A DNA stretch of 64,000 bases from CAWCQC01 sp963819905 (GTDB lineage Bacteria; Actinomycetota; Thermoleophilia; Gaiellales; Gaiellaceae). The position numbers were made by a program, and so were the translations under genes. This document shows positions 52,920 to 61,151 of the stretch, piece by piece; position 1 is the stretch's first letter; every line of letters starts with the position of its first letter. The notes below the pieces were generated by a model, which was not told the DNA's origin, did no database searches, and saw nothing but the letters and a program-made list of their open reading frames with translations. The stretch covers positions 62,001-126,000 of the forward strand of contig CAWFXP010000012.1 in NCBI GenBank assembly GCA_963819905.1, written 5' to 3'.

Positions 52920-54509
52920 GGGGCCGAGGCTAGCAGCCGGCCGGCCGGCTGCCGGCGAGGGCGCGGAGGAGAGCCCGCACCGTTGGCGATCCGCAGCTCG
53001 AAGGGGCCTGCTCGTCGTGCCACCACGCGCGTCAGCCCGCCGGCCGTGCGCTCGACGCACACGTCACCCGCGGCGACCGACCAGTACGGCGTGTAGCGCG
53101 CGCGAAGGAGGAACTCGCCGGGAGCGCCCGTCCAACCCGCGATCCGCTCGTGATCGAGCGCCGTGAGCCCCGCACGGGACGGGCCGGTCAGGATCGGCGT
53201 CGCCCGGGGCAGCTCGTAGATCGTCCAGTCGGAGCCGCTCGCCACCTCGACGAGGCCCGACCGGCCGGAGCGGAGCAGGGCGGCCTGGGACTTCGCGGCC
53301 ACGCGGTCGAGCTGCGCGCGCGGCAGCAGGACGAACCGCACGCCGTTCTCCCGCAACCAGCCCCGGTACTGCGCCCCGGTCAGGCCCGCGTCGTAGAGCA
53401 CGGGGTTGCGGGCGAGGTCGAGCTGGCGGTACCAGCCGCGCGCCATGGGGAGGCCGGCTTGCGGCACGTAGTACGCCTCCCAGTTGTCGAAGGTCGGCAC
53501 GACGTCGACGCGGTAGTTCGGGCTGTGCTCCGTTTGCAGGAACGCGAGCGCCGGCTGCCAGAAGGCGGCGCGCGAGGCCCGGGTGTCCGTCAAGCCGGTC
53601 GCGACCGCGACGTAGGGGCTGAACGTGTAGACGGCCGCGAGCGTCACACACACGAGGGCGAGCCAGCGAGGGCGCCAGCCCACCAGGCCGAGCGCGAGCA
53701 GCCCGAACGGCAGGACGACCGTCCGAAACCGGGTGATGTTCGATCCGACGGGTGAGTCGACGAGGAACGCGGCGACGCAGGCGGCACCGAGGAGCACGAA
53801 CAGGATCGCAAGGAGGCGCCCGCGGGGGCTCCGCGACGCGACGAACGCGGTAAGGCCACACGCAACGAGTGCCCAGACGAGCTCCTGCACGCGGAAGTCG
53901 TAACGGCCCCCGGCCGGGAACAGGCCGCCGAGGGCGAGCTGCACGGCGGCGAACGCCGCGAGCCACGCTCCGACGACGAGCACCGTCCTCCACAACGGAC
54001 GGTACGTGAGCACAACGGCGACAAGCACCAGGCTAAGAAAGACGAAAGCAAGAGGGCTGAACCCGAGGCAGAGGCCGGCGCAGAGGACCCCGAGCCAGCG
54101 GCGGCCACGCTGGAAGCCCCAGAGCGCGGTGAGAAGCGCCGCGAGGCCGAGACCGAAGGCGTAGGTGCCGGTGAACACCGGGGCGCAGATGCAGACCGCG
54201 AACACACGCGCCGGCCAGCGGGCGGCCTCCCCCCACTCCGAGATCGCGATCGCCGCGAACAGTGCCCCCGAGGCGACGACGGCAAGCAGGACGAGCGGCA
54301 CGCTGCCCACGACGGCCGCCGGCAGCGACGCGAGCACGCTGTAGGAAGCGAGCGGATAGTGACCGCCGTACCAGAGGTTGTCCCAGACGAAGGCGCCGTC
54401 GCGGACCAGGAGCTCTCGGTAGAGGTGAGCCGGAGCGTCGCCGGCCGGTGGGCCGAACACCGCCAGGGCCAGCGCAGACCGTGCCGGAGATGACGGCGGC
54501 GCCGAGCAC
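52916..54509 (-). CDS. Large multi-pass membrane protein, one frameshift (530 aa)
   Basis: At least ten membrane helices followed by a soluble C-terminal part with LPMARGWYRQLDLARNPVLY and FVLLPRAQLDRVA, resembling actinobacterial membrane proteins with a 6-pyruvoyl-tetrahydropterin-synthase-related or GT-C-like layout (DAPAHLYRELLVRDGAFVWD near the N-terminus). The first residues lie in another frame; skipping one base at the GGG run 54466-54468 joins VISGTVCAG to LAVFGPPAGD. GTG at 54509 is the likely start. Function is not assigned; a role in glycan export or synthesis is possible. Confidence 0.6.
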
Positions 54510-54591
54510 CTCGCGCCGGGCGAGCGTGGCAGTGCGAAGCGCTAGGGTCGTCCCGACGGCGATCTCGACTACGGTACCCGCGAAGCCGGAT

Positions 54592-56132
54592 ATGCGAGCA
54601 CGCGTCGGGTCCCTCGTCATGGCTGCCGTGCTCGTCACGACGGCCTCGGCGGCGCTTGCCGGCGAAACCGCGCGATATGCAGGCATTTCGCGTGGTCGTC
54701 GTCCCGGGCCTCGAGCTGGCCGACCTGGCGGCGCTCCAGGATCGGGCCGCGGTCGGCCTGCTCGTGCCCGGCGCCGGTCCCCGGGTCAGCAACGCGGCCG
54801 CCGTCGCGGCGCTGGCACGGGGAGAGGTCAGGAACTCGCTCCGGGGTGGGCAGCCGGAAGGGCCGGAGCTGATCTCGGTCGAGTCCTCGGAGGAGGTGCC
54901 GACGGAAGGGCCGGTCATCGTCCTCGGGCTGCCGGAGGGAGGAGACCAGCCGAACGACAGCCGCTATCCGGTTGCCGTCGTCGGTGGGGGATTCGACGGC
55001 CTCCTGACGTCGCCGTCGACCCGGATCCCCGGGCTCGTCTCGGTTGCCGACGTCGCGGCCACCGCCCTTGGACAACCGGACGCCATGTCGTCCACACCGG
55101 CGCCCGATGCGCTCGAGTCGCTGGTTGCGCTCGACGCCCGCATCGACGAGAACGGCCGGGTCCGGCCGGTCGCCGCGCTCCTGGTCGGCGTGCTCGTTCT
55201 CGCGCTCGCATTCGTCTTCCCGCGCGGCGCCCTGCTCGCCTTCGCGACCGGACTGGCCGCGAACCTCGTGCTCGGCGCGCTCGGCGTCTCGTCCACGTGG
55301 GTGGTGCTCGCAGTGCTCGCGCTCGCCGTCGCGGGAGGTGGACCGGCGCTGGCTCACATGGTGCGCTCCCGTCTCGGGGTCGCGCTCTGCCTCACCACGG
55401 TCGTGCTCGGCTACCTCGTGGCCTTCCTCGTCGATCCGGAGATCGTTGCCCTCTCGCCGCTCGGCCCGAGTCAGAACTCGCGCTTCTTCGGCCTCTCCAA
55501 CCTGCTCTCGGCGATGCTGCTCGTTCCCGTGCTCGCCGCCGTCACGCTTCTCAAGCAGCGGCTCGGCTGGCTGCCCGCGCTGTTGCTCGCCGGGGCAATC
55601 GCTCGTCACGGTGGCTGGCAGCCGTCTCGGGGCCGACGGAGGCGGGGCGATCGTCCTCGTCGCTGCATTCGCGTTCCTCGCCGTCGAGCTCGCAGAGACT
55701 CGGCGGACGGCCGTCGTCGTCGCCGGGACAGCCGCGGTGGCGGCGGTGCTCGCCCTCGTCGCGGTCGACGCCCTCACCGGCGCCTCGAGCCACCTCACGG
55801 ACTCGGTCGGGGGTGGGCCGTCGGGCTTCGCGGCCGACCTGCGGGACCGTGTCGTCCTCTCATGGGAGCGGGCGACCGAGCACTGGTATCTCGCGCTCCT
55901 CGTCTGCGCCGCCGTCGTCGTCCTCGCGCTGCTCGCGACACGTCTCGCGAGCGCCGACCTGCCCCGATCGGTCAAGGCACTGCCACTGTCCGTCGCCGTG
56001 GCCGTCGGCGCCTCGCTGATCGTGAACGATTCGCCGCTCGACGTGGTCGCCGTCGGCCTCGTCGGCTATCTCGTCGTGCAGGCCTACGTGCTCTCGGCGC
56101 CGCACGACGACCGGCCGCGCTCCTTCGCGTGA
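54592..56132 (+). CDS. Membrane protein with AlkP-like ectodomain, two frameshifts (512 aa)
   Basis: ATG at 54592 begins a signal peptide (MAAVLVTTASAALAGE). One skipped base near 54685 leads to AFRVVVVPGLELADLAAL and a domain like an alkaline-phosphatase fold (VPGAGPRVSNAAAVAALARG, GLVSVADVAATALGQP). Eight or so membrane helices follow, and a second skipped base near 55604 joins the last part (VTVAGSRLGADGGGAIVLVA). The best guess is a cell-envelope membrane protein of unknown reaction. It diverges from the membrane-protein gene at 54509 with 82 bases between. Confidence 0.65.
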
Positions 56133-56170
56133 AGACCACGGGCGGGACAGGTCCCGCCCCTACGAGGTGG
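56129..56170 (+). repeat. Hairpin repeat, copy 1
   Basis: The 42-base unit GTGAAGACC...CTACGAGGTGG includes the stop codon of the preceding gene. Its core is the perfect inverted repeat GGGCGGGAC-AG-GTCCCGCCC (56140-56159) followed by CTACGAG. A near-identical direct copy begins six bases later. A two-base loop and lack of a T-run make a standard terminator unlikely. Confidence 0.8.
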
Positions 56171-56175
56171 GCGTA

Positions 56176-56218
56176 GTGAAGACCGCGGGCGGGACAGGTC
56201 CCGCCCCTACGAGGGTGG
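56176..56218 (+). repeat. Hairpin repeat, copy 2
   Basis: Direct repeat of copy 1 with the same GGGCGGGAC-AG-GTCCCGCCC core (56187-56206) and CTACGAG end, differing at one base before the core and by one inserted base after it. Confidence 0.8.
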
Positions 56219-56219
56219 A

Positions 56220-56243
56220 GTAGGGGCCGGACCTGTCCGGCCC
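56220..56243 (-). repeat. Hairpin repeat, copy 3 (inverted)
   Basis: On the reverse strand this reads GGGCCGGAC-AG-GTCCGGCCC-CTAC. Compared with copies 1 and 2 the fifth stem base is C and its partner G, so pairing is kept by a compensatory change. It lies just downstream of the yjbQ-like gene end. Confidence 0.8.
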
Positions 56244-56250
56244 GGCGGTC

Positions 56251-56652
56251 TCATCGGAGCTCGGCCACGTAGACCCGGCGGGTCTTCGGGCCGTCGAGCT
56301 CGCAGAAGAACACCCCCTGGTAGCTGCCGAGCGCGAGCCTTCCCTCGGAGAGCGGGATCACGACGGAGGTCGCGGTGAGCGCCGCCCTCGCGTGCGCCCA
56401 CGGGTTGACGTTTCCCTCCTCGAGGTGCTTCCAGGGCCAGCCGTCCTCGACGACCCGCTCGAGCGCCATCTCGAGATCGCGGGCGACATCGGGGTCCGAG
56501 CCGGCGTGCTCCTGGATGACGATCCCCCCCGTCGTGTGCGGGACGTACACGACGACGGCGGTCGCGTCGGTCCCGTCGACGCACTGCCGTACCTCGGCGG
56601 TCACGTCGACAACGTGCGTCCTGCGCTCGGTCTGAACCGTGAACTCCCGCAC
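56251..56652 (-). CDS. YjbQ/UPF0047 family protein
   Basis: The 133-residue protein has VVVYVPHTTGGIVIQEHA, DPDVARDLEMALERVV, EEGNVNPWAHARAALTATSV and LALGSYQGVFFCELDGPK, the signature of the YjbQ family, one member of which has thiamine-phosphate synthase side activity. The in vivo role is unclear. GTG at 56652 lies seven bases after TAGGAT (56665-56660) with no Shine-Dalgarno. It diverges from the M3-like peptidase gene. Confidence 0.9.
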   Translation of the reverse strand: MREFTVQTERRTHVVDVTAEVRQCVDGTDATAVVVYVPHTTGGIVIQEHAGSDPDVARDLEMALERVVEDGWPWKHLEEGNVNPWAHARAALTATSVVIPLSEGRLALGSYQGVFFCELDGPKTRRVYVAELR

Positions 56653-56659
56653 GGCCGGG

Positions 56660-56726
56660 ATCCTACCCTCGGGTTCGTGAGGCGAACGGCAGAGCGGGGC
56701 GACCGCTCGCGGCCCGCCGCTATCCT
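56660..56726. promoter_or_regulatory. Divergent leaderless promoters between yjbQ-like and M3 peptidase genes
   Basis: Reverse TAGGAT at 56665-56660 serves GTG 56652, and forward TATCCT at 56721-56726 serves GTG 56735. The -10 boxes are seven and eight bases from their starts. Confidence 0.5.
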
Positions 56727-56734
56727 CGGCGGTC

Positions 56735-58207
56735 GTGGCCGAGCCGCCCGCAACCAGCGAGCTCGACGCGTACCGGGGGGAGGCCGACCGGTTCGTCGCC
56801 TCGCTCAACGAGGAGTACTACCTCCACCTCAGCGGGCAGAAGAGCCGCCTCGCTCTCGCAGCCATCTACGACCGCCACGAATCCCTGACGACGCTCGCAG
56901 CCTGTCGGGACCTCAGCGAGGCAGGCTCGACGGAGCTCTGGCGCTTCGCCTGCGAGGGCCATCTGGGGAACCTGACCCGCAACCAGGAAGAGCGGCTCTC
57001 GGAGCTCGAGACGAGCCTCGAAGCCGACGTCGACGGCGAGCCCATCGGTTACCGGATGCTCAGGCCGGCGATCGCGAACGAGCCAGACCGGGAGCGACGG
57101 GAGCGGCTCGAGCGGGCTCGAACCGGCCTGGTCGAGCAGCTCAACCCGGTGCTCGGCGAGGCGCTGGAGCAGACCGCCGAGGCAGCCCGCGAGCTCGGCG
57201 GCAGCACCTATCGGGAGCTGTACGAGGCCTTCGGGTTCCGTCTCGGAGAGCTCGGCGCCGCCTGCGAGCGGTTCCTCGCCGAGACCGAGGACCTGCACGT
57301 CGCCGCCTTCGACGGCCTGCTTCGCTCGCGGCTCGGCCTCTCGCTCGAGGACGTCCGCCGCGCCGACGTTCCGCGCCTCCTGCGGGGCACGGCCTGGGAC
57401 GGCGGCTTCCCGGCAGACGCGATGCTCCCGGCTCTCGAGGCGACCCTCGGCGATCTCGGCATCGACCTGCGCGGACAGCGAAACGTGGAGCTCGACCTCG
57501 AGCGCCGCCCGCAGAAATCGCCGCGCGCGTACTGCTTCCCGATCGAGGTCCCCGGCCGGGTCGTGCTGATGATCCAGCCGATCGGCGGGCTCGACGACTG
57601 GAACGCGCTCTTCCACGAGGCCGGCCACACGGAACACTTCGCGCACACGTCGTCCTCCTTGCCGTTCGAGTCCCGGCGACTCGGAGACAACGCCGTGACG
57701 GAGGCCTGGGCGTTCTTGCTCGAGCATCTCGTCTCTGACCAGGCCTGGCTGACCCGCCGGCTCAACTTCGGACGGCCGGAGGAGTTCACGGCGGAGGCGG
57801 CCGCCGTCACGCTCTACTTCGTCCGGCGATATGCGGGAAAGCTCCTCTACGAGCTCGAGCTGCACGGGGACGGCGATCGCGACCAGCTGCCCGATCGCTA
57901 CGCAGAGCTCTTGACCGACGCCACGAAGGTGGAGTACACGCCGATCGACTCACTGGTGGACGTCGACGCCGGCTTCTACGCCGCCTCCTACCTGCGGGCC
58001 TGGATGCTCGAGGCCCAGCTCGCCCGCTACCTGCGGGAGGAGTACGGACGGGCGTGGTTCGCGGAGCGACGAGCGGGCTCCCTTCTACGGGAGCTCTGGC
58101 ACGAGGGTCAGTCGATGAGCGCCGACCGGCTGGCCGACGAGGTCATGGGCCAGACGCTCGAGCTCGACGCGCTCGCCGAGGGGCTCCGGGAACGGCTGAC
58201 CGCCTAG
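56735..58207 (+). CDS. M3-like oligopeptidase with HEAGH motif
   Basis: The 490-residue mostly helical protein has a zinc-binding motif in NALFHEAGHTEHFAH, with a downstream acidic helix (DNAVTEAWAFLLEHL), and an N-terminal region with NEEYYLHLSGQKS. This is the fold of M3/M32-type oligopeptidases that trim peptides in the cytoplasm, though it lacks close similarity to named members as far as I can tell. GTG at 56735 is leaderless by its promoter. Confidence 0.8.
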   Translation: MAEPPATSELDAYRGEADRFVASLNEEYYLHLSGQKSRLALAAIYDRHESLTTLAACRDLSEAGSTELWRFACEGHLGNLTRNQEERLSELETSLEADVDGEPIGYRMLRPAIANEPDRERRERLERARTGLVEQLNPVLGEALEQTAEAARELGGSTYRELYEAFGFRLGELGAACERFLAETEDLHVAAFDGLLRSRLGLSLEDVRRADVPRLLRGTAWDGGFPADAMLPALEATLGDLGIDLRGQRNVELDLERRPQKSPRAYCFPIEVPGRVVLMIQPIGGLDDWNALFHEAGHTEHFAHTSSSLPFESRRLGDNAVTEAWAFLLEHLVSDQAWLTRRLNFGRPEEFTAEAAAVTLYFVRRYAGKLLYELELHGDGDRDQLPDRYAELLTDATKVEYTPIDSLVDVDAGFYAASYLRAWMLEAQLARYLREEYGRAWFAERRAGSLLRELWHEGQSMSADRLADEVMGQTLELDALAEGLRERLTA

Positions 58208-58226
58208 GTCGGGACCGAACAGGGAC

Positions 58227-58252
58227 GGGCCGGACAGGTCCGGCCCCTACGA
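58227..58252 (+). repeat. Hairpin repeat, copy 4
   Basis: GGGCCGGAC-AG-GTCCGGCCC at 58227-58246, followed by CTACGA, identical in core to copy 3 and about 2 kb away, between the peptidase stop and argF. Confidence 0.8.
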
Positions 58253-58302
58253 CCTTATTCGACGTCATCGAAAGCCCTCTGGATGTCCTGAGAAGGACAT
58301 AA

Positions 58303-58341
58303 CTTGAGTGCCTTCGTAGCAAGTCGTGGCAACGATAGGAT
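58303..58341 (+). promoter_or_regulatory. argF promoter with HAIR-like half-site
   Basis: TAGGAT (58336-58341) lies six bases before GTG 58348. CTTGAGT-N7-TAGCAAG at 58303-58323 matches the HspR HAIR operator perfectly in its left half and in four of seven bases (CAAG) in its right half, with the exact seven-base spacer, and overlaps the expected -35 position. It could be chance. Confidence 0.4.
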
Positions 58342-58347
58342 CACAGC

Positions 58348-59286
58348 GTGTCCGGACAACACCTGAAGGGCCGCGACTTCCTCAGGGTCGGCGACTGGAC
58401 GGCCGCCGAGCTGACGACGCTGCTCGACCTGGCGGACGAGCTGAAGACCCTCCAGCAGGACCGCAGCGAGCATGCCCTGCTCCCGGGTCGGACGCTCGGG
58501 ATGATCTTCGAGAAGCCGTCGACGAGGACACGCGTCTCGTTCGAGGCCGGCATGAGCCAGCTCGGAGGAACTGCGCTCCACCTCGGCCTCGGCGAGATGC
58601 ACCTCGGCACGACGGAGACGATCAAGGACACGGCCGTGGTCCTCTCGCGGTATCTCGACGCGATCCTCGTCAGGACGTACCGCCAGGCGGACGTCGACGA
58701 GCTCGCCGAGCACGCCGACGTGCCGGTCATCAACGGCCTGACCGACGACTTCCACCCCTGCCAGGCGCTCGCGGACGTGATGACCATCCGCGAGCGATTC
58801 GGCCGGCTCGAGGGCGTGCGAGTCGCCTACGTCGGTGACGGCAACAACGTCTGCCATTCGCTGATGGCCGCCTGCGCCGCCCTCGGCGCCGATCTGGTAG
58901 TCGCCACGCCACCCGCGTACGCGCCCTCGGCCGAGCCGGTGGCGCGTGCCCGCAGGGCGGCGGCGGCCTCCGGCGCCTCGCTCGAGCTGGTGCACGATCC
59001 GGCCGGCGCCGCTGCCGGCGCCGACGTCGTCTACACCGACGTCTGGACGAGCATGGGGCAGGAGGCCGAGCAGGAGGAGCGACGCCGCGCGTTCGAGGGC
59101 TTCACCGTGGACGACGGCATGGTCGCCCGCGCCTCGGAGCGAGCGATCGTCATGCACTGCCTGCCCGCCCACTGGGGCGAGGAGATCACCGAGGACGTCC
59201 TCCATGGGCCCCGGTCGGCGGCGTGGGACCAGGCAGAGAACCGCCTCCATGCGCAGAAGGCGCTCCTCGCCCTCGTCGTCGGGTAG
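58348..59286 (+). CDS. argF: Ornithine carbamoyltransferase
   Basis: The 312-residue protein has the carbamoyl-phosphate motif FEKPSTRTRVSFEAGM, HPCQALADVMTI and the ornithine-binding HCLPAHWGEEIT. It makes citrulline in arginine synthesis. It stands apart from other arg genes in this window. The start is GTG at 58348. It is followed 10 bases later by the small zincin gene. Confidence 0.95.
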   Translation: MSGQHLKGRDFLRVGDWTAAELTTLLDLADELKTLQQDRSEHALLPGRTLGMIFEKPSTRTRVSFEAGMSQLGGTALHLGLGEMHLGTTETIKDTAVVLSRYLDAILVRTYRQADVDELAEHADVPVINGLTDDFHPCQALADVMTIRERFGRLEGVRVAYVGDGNNVCHSLMAACAALGADLVVATPPAYAPSAEPVARARRAAAASGASLELVHDPAGAAAGADVVYTDVWTSMGQEAEQEERRRAFEGFTVDDGMVARASERAIVMHCLPAHWGEEITEDVLHGPRSAAWDQAENRLHAQKALLALVVG

Positions 59287-59296
59287 CGAGCACCGC

Positions 59297-59632
59297 GTGA
59301 GATCCTTCGAGGAGCACGTCCAGGCAGCGCTCGATTCCTTGCCCGACGATCTCCGCCGGGCGATGTCGAACGTCGAGATCGTCGTCGAGGAGGAGAACAC
59401 AGAAGACCCGGATCTCCTGGGGCTCTACACCGGGATCCCGCTCACCGAGCGCGACTCGGGCTACGCGGGCGCCCTGCCGGACAAGATCGAGATCTACCGT
59501 CTCCCGCTCGAGGAGGAGTTCGGGCACGACCCCGAGCTGCTCGTCGACGAGATCAGGATCACGGTCGTCCACGAGCTGGCCCACCACTTCGGAATCGACG
59601 ACGACCGCCTCGACCAGCTCGGGTGGTCATGA
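59297..59632 (+). CDS. Small zincin-like metallopeptidase family protein
   Basis: The 111-residue protein ends with the zinc motif TVVHELAHHFGIDDDRLDQLG (HExxHxxGxxD) and has FEEHVQAALDSLPDDLRRAM at the start, as in the DUF1025/possible-Zn-metallopeptidase family. Activity and substrate are unknown. GTG at 59297 follows argF by 10 bases, so it is probably cotranscribed. Confidence 0.88.
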   Translation: MRSFEEHVQAALDSLPDDLRRAMSNVEIVVEEENTEDPDLLGLYTGIPLTERDSGYAGALPDKIEIYRLPLEEEFGHDPELLVDEIRITVVHELAHHFGIDDDRLDQLGWS

Positions 59633-59684
59633 TGGCCGTGGCGGGATACGCTTCCGCCCTCCAGGAAGCGACGAAGGAGCGCAG

Positions 59685-60698
59685 ATGCTGACGTTCGGCG
59701 TCACCGTCCTCCCCGACCCGCCGCACGACCGCTTCGTCGAGCTGTTCCAGCTCGCCGAGGAGCACGGCTTCGACTGGGGCTGGACGTACGACTCCCACAT
59801 TCTCTGGCAGGAGTCGATCTCGCTCCTGACTCTGGCTGTCACCAACACGAGCACTCTGCGGTTCGGCCACTGCGTCACGAACCCGGGGACACGCGATCCG
59901 AGCGTCCTGGCGAGCGCGTACGCCACGCTGCAGGACATCTCCGAGGGACGCATGTTCATGGGCATCGGGCGCGGCGACTCGGCCCGGCGGGTGATCGGGC
60001 TCGAGCCGGTGAAGATGGCCGAGTTCGAGCGGTCGCTCCTGATGATGAAGGACCTGATGAACGGCCGTCCCGTCGAGTGGAACGGCAAGGAGCTCGAGCT
60101 GACGTGGGCGAAGGGCAGGCCGGAGATCCCGATCTACGTGGCGGGTTACGGCCCGAAGGCGCTCGGGGTGGCCGGAAGGGTCGGCGACGGCGTCGTCATC
60201 CAGCTCGCCGACCCGGAGATCGTCGAGTGGATCATGGGCATCGCCCGGCGCGGGGCCGAGGACGCCGGGCGCGACCCCTCGGCGTTGAAGCCGATCGTCT
60301 GCGCGCCCGCGTTCATCTCGGACGACCTGGAGCACGCTCGCGAGCAGACCCGCTGGTTCCCGGCAATGGTCTCGAACCACGTCATGGACCTGCTCCAGCG
60401 CTACCCCGAGGACGAGCTGCCGCCCGCCCTCTACGAGTACGTCAAGCGGCGCGAGTTCTACGACTACAAGGATCACAGCCGCGTCGGGGCGAAGCACGGC
60501 GAGTTCGTCGACGACGAGACCTGCGACCGCTTCTCGATTCTCGGCCCGCCGGACGCCCACATCGAGAAGCTCAGGCGCCTCGAGGAGATCGGCGTAGCCC
60601 ACTGGAACATCTACCTGATGACCGAGGGGCAGGAGCAGATCCTCGAGACCTACGGCAAGGAGATCATGCCCGCGCTGCGGAGCGGCGTCGCGCGCTAG
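59685..60698 (+). CDS. LLM-class F420-dependent oxidoreductase
   Basis: The 337-residue protein has the luciferase-like TIM barrel: LTFGVTVLPDPPHDRFVELF, GHCVTNPGTRDPSVLASAYA, GIGRGDSARRVIG and IPIYVAGYGPKALGVAGRVGDG. This subgroup (TIGR03842-like) uses F420 as hydride carrier; the substrate is unknown. ATG at 59685 follows GAAGGAG. It converges with the GMC operon. Confidence 0.92.
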   Translation: MLTFGVTVLPDPPHDRFVELFQLAEEHGFDWGWTYDSHILWQESISLLTLAVTNTSTLRFGHCVTNPGTRDPSVLASAYATLQDISEGRMFMGIGRGDSARRVIGLEPVKMAEFERSLLMMKDLMNGRPVEWNGKELELTWAKGRPEIPIYVAGYGPKALGVAGRVGDGVVIQLADPEIVEWIMGIARRGAEDAGRDPSALKPIVCAPAFISDDLEHAREQTRWFPAMVSNHVMDLLQRYPEDELPPALYEYVKRREFYDYKDHSRVGAKHGEFVDDETCDRFSILGPPDAHIEKLRRLEEIGVAHWNIYLMTEGQEQILETYGKEIMPALRSGVAR

Positions 60699-60716
60699 CG
60701 CCCGCGGCGGGCGCGG

Positions 60717-61151
60717 TCAGCCGGGCGGGGTCGGACGGTAGATCGGGCCACGCTCGTAGACGCGCTCGAGCAGGCCGTCGGCCGCGTAGTCGGGGAACCC
60801 CTCCGCGCTGATCTGCTGCCCCAGCTGACCGGGATACCCGAGCAGTCGCGTCACCTCGGGGTGCAGGTAGTAGCCCGCGACGACGGCAAGCGCGAGCGCG
60901 TCGTGCGCCTCCGGATCTGTCGCGTGAAGATCGCCGAGCCACGGGATCGGGTCGCCGGCGACCGCTGCGGAGAGGGCACGGCGGAGCGCGGGGGCGACCG
61001 CCGGCAGGGACGTGAGAACGGCGTCGAGCTGGCGGCCCGCGATGTCGAGGCTGCTCGGCGCCGGCATGCCGTCGCCCGGCGGGATCATCCGGTCCGCGAG
61101 CTCGGCGAGCCGCTGCCGCAGCTCGGCGTCGAGGTCCCCGGCGCCCGTCAT
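60717..61151 (-). CDS. Gluconate-2-dehydrogenase subunit-3-like small protein
   Basis: The 144-residue helical protein has LAELADRMIPPGDGMPAPSS and GYYLHPEVTRLLGYPGQ, typical of the small partner (subunit 3) of membrane-linked GMC dehydrogenases. No clear twin-arginine signal is visible. ATG at 61151 overlaps the GMC stop (ATGA), so the two are expressed together. It probably helps fold or export the large subunit. Confidence 0.8.
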   Translation of the reverse strand: MTGAGDLDAELRQRLAELADRMIPPGDGMPAPSSLDIAGRQLDAVLTSLPAVAPALRRALSAAVAGDPIPWLGDLHATDPEAHDALALAVVAGYYLHPEVTRLLGYPGQLGQQISAEGFPDYAADGLLERVYERGPIYRPTPPG

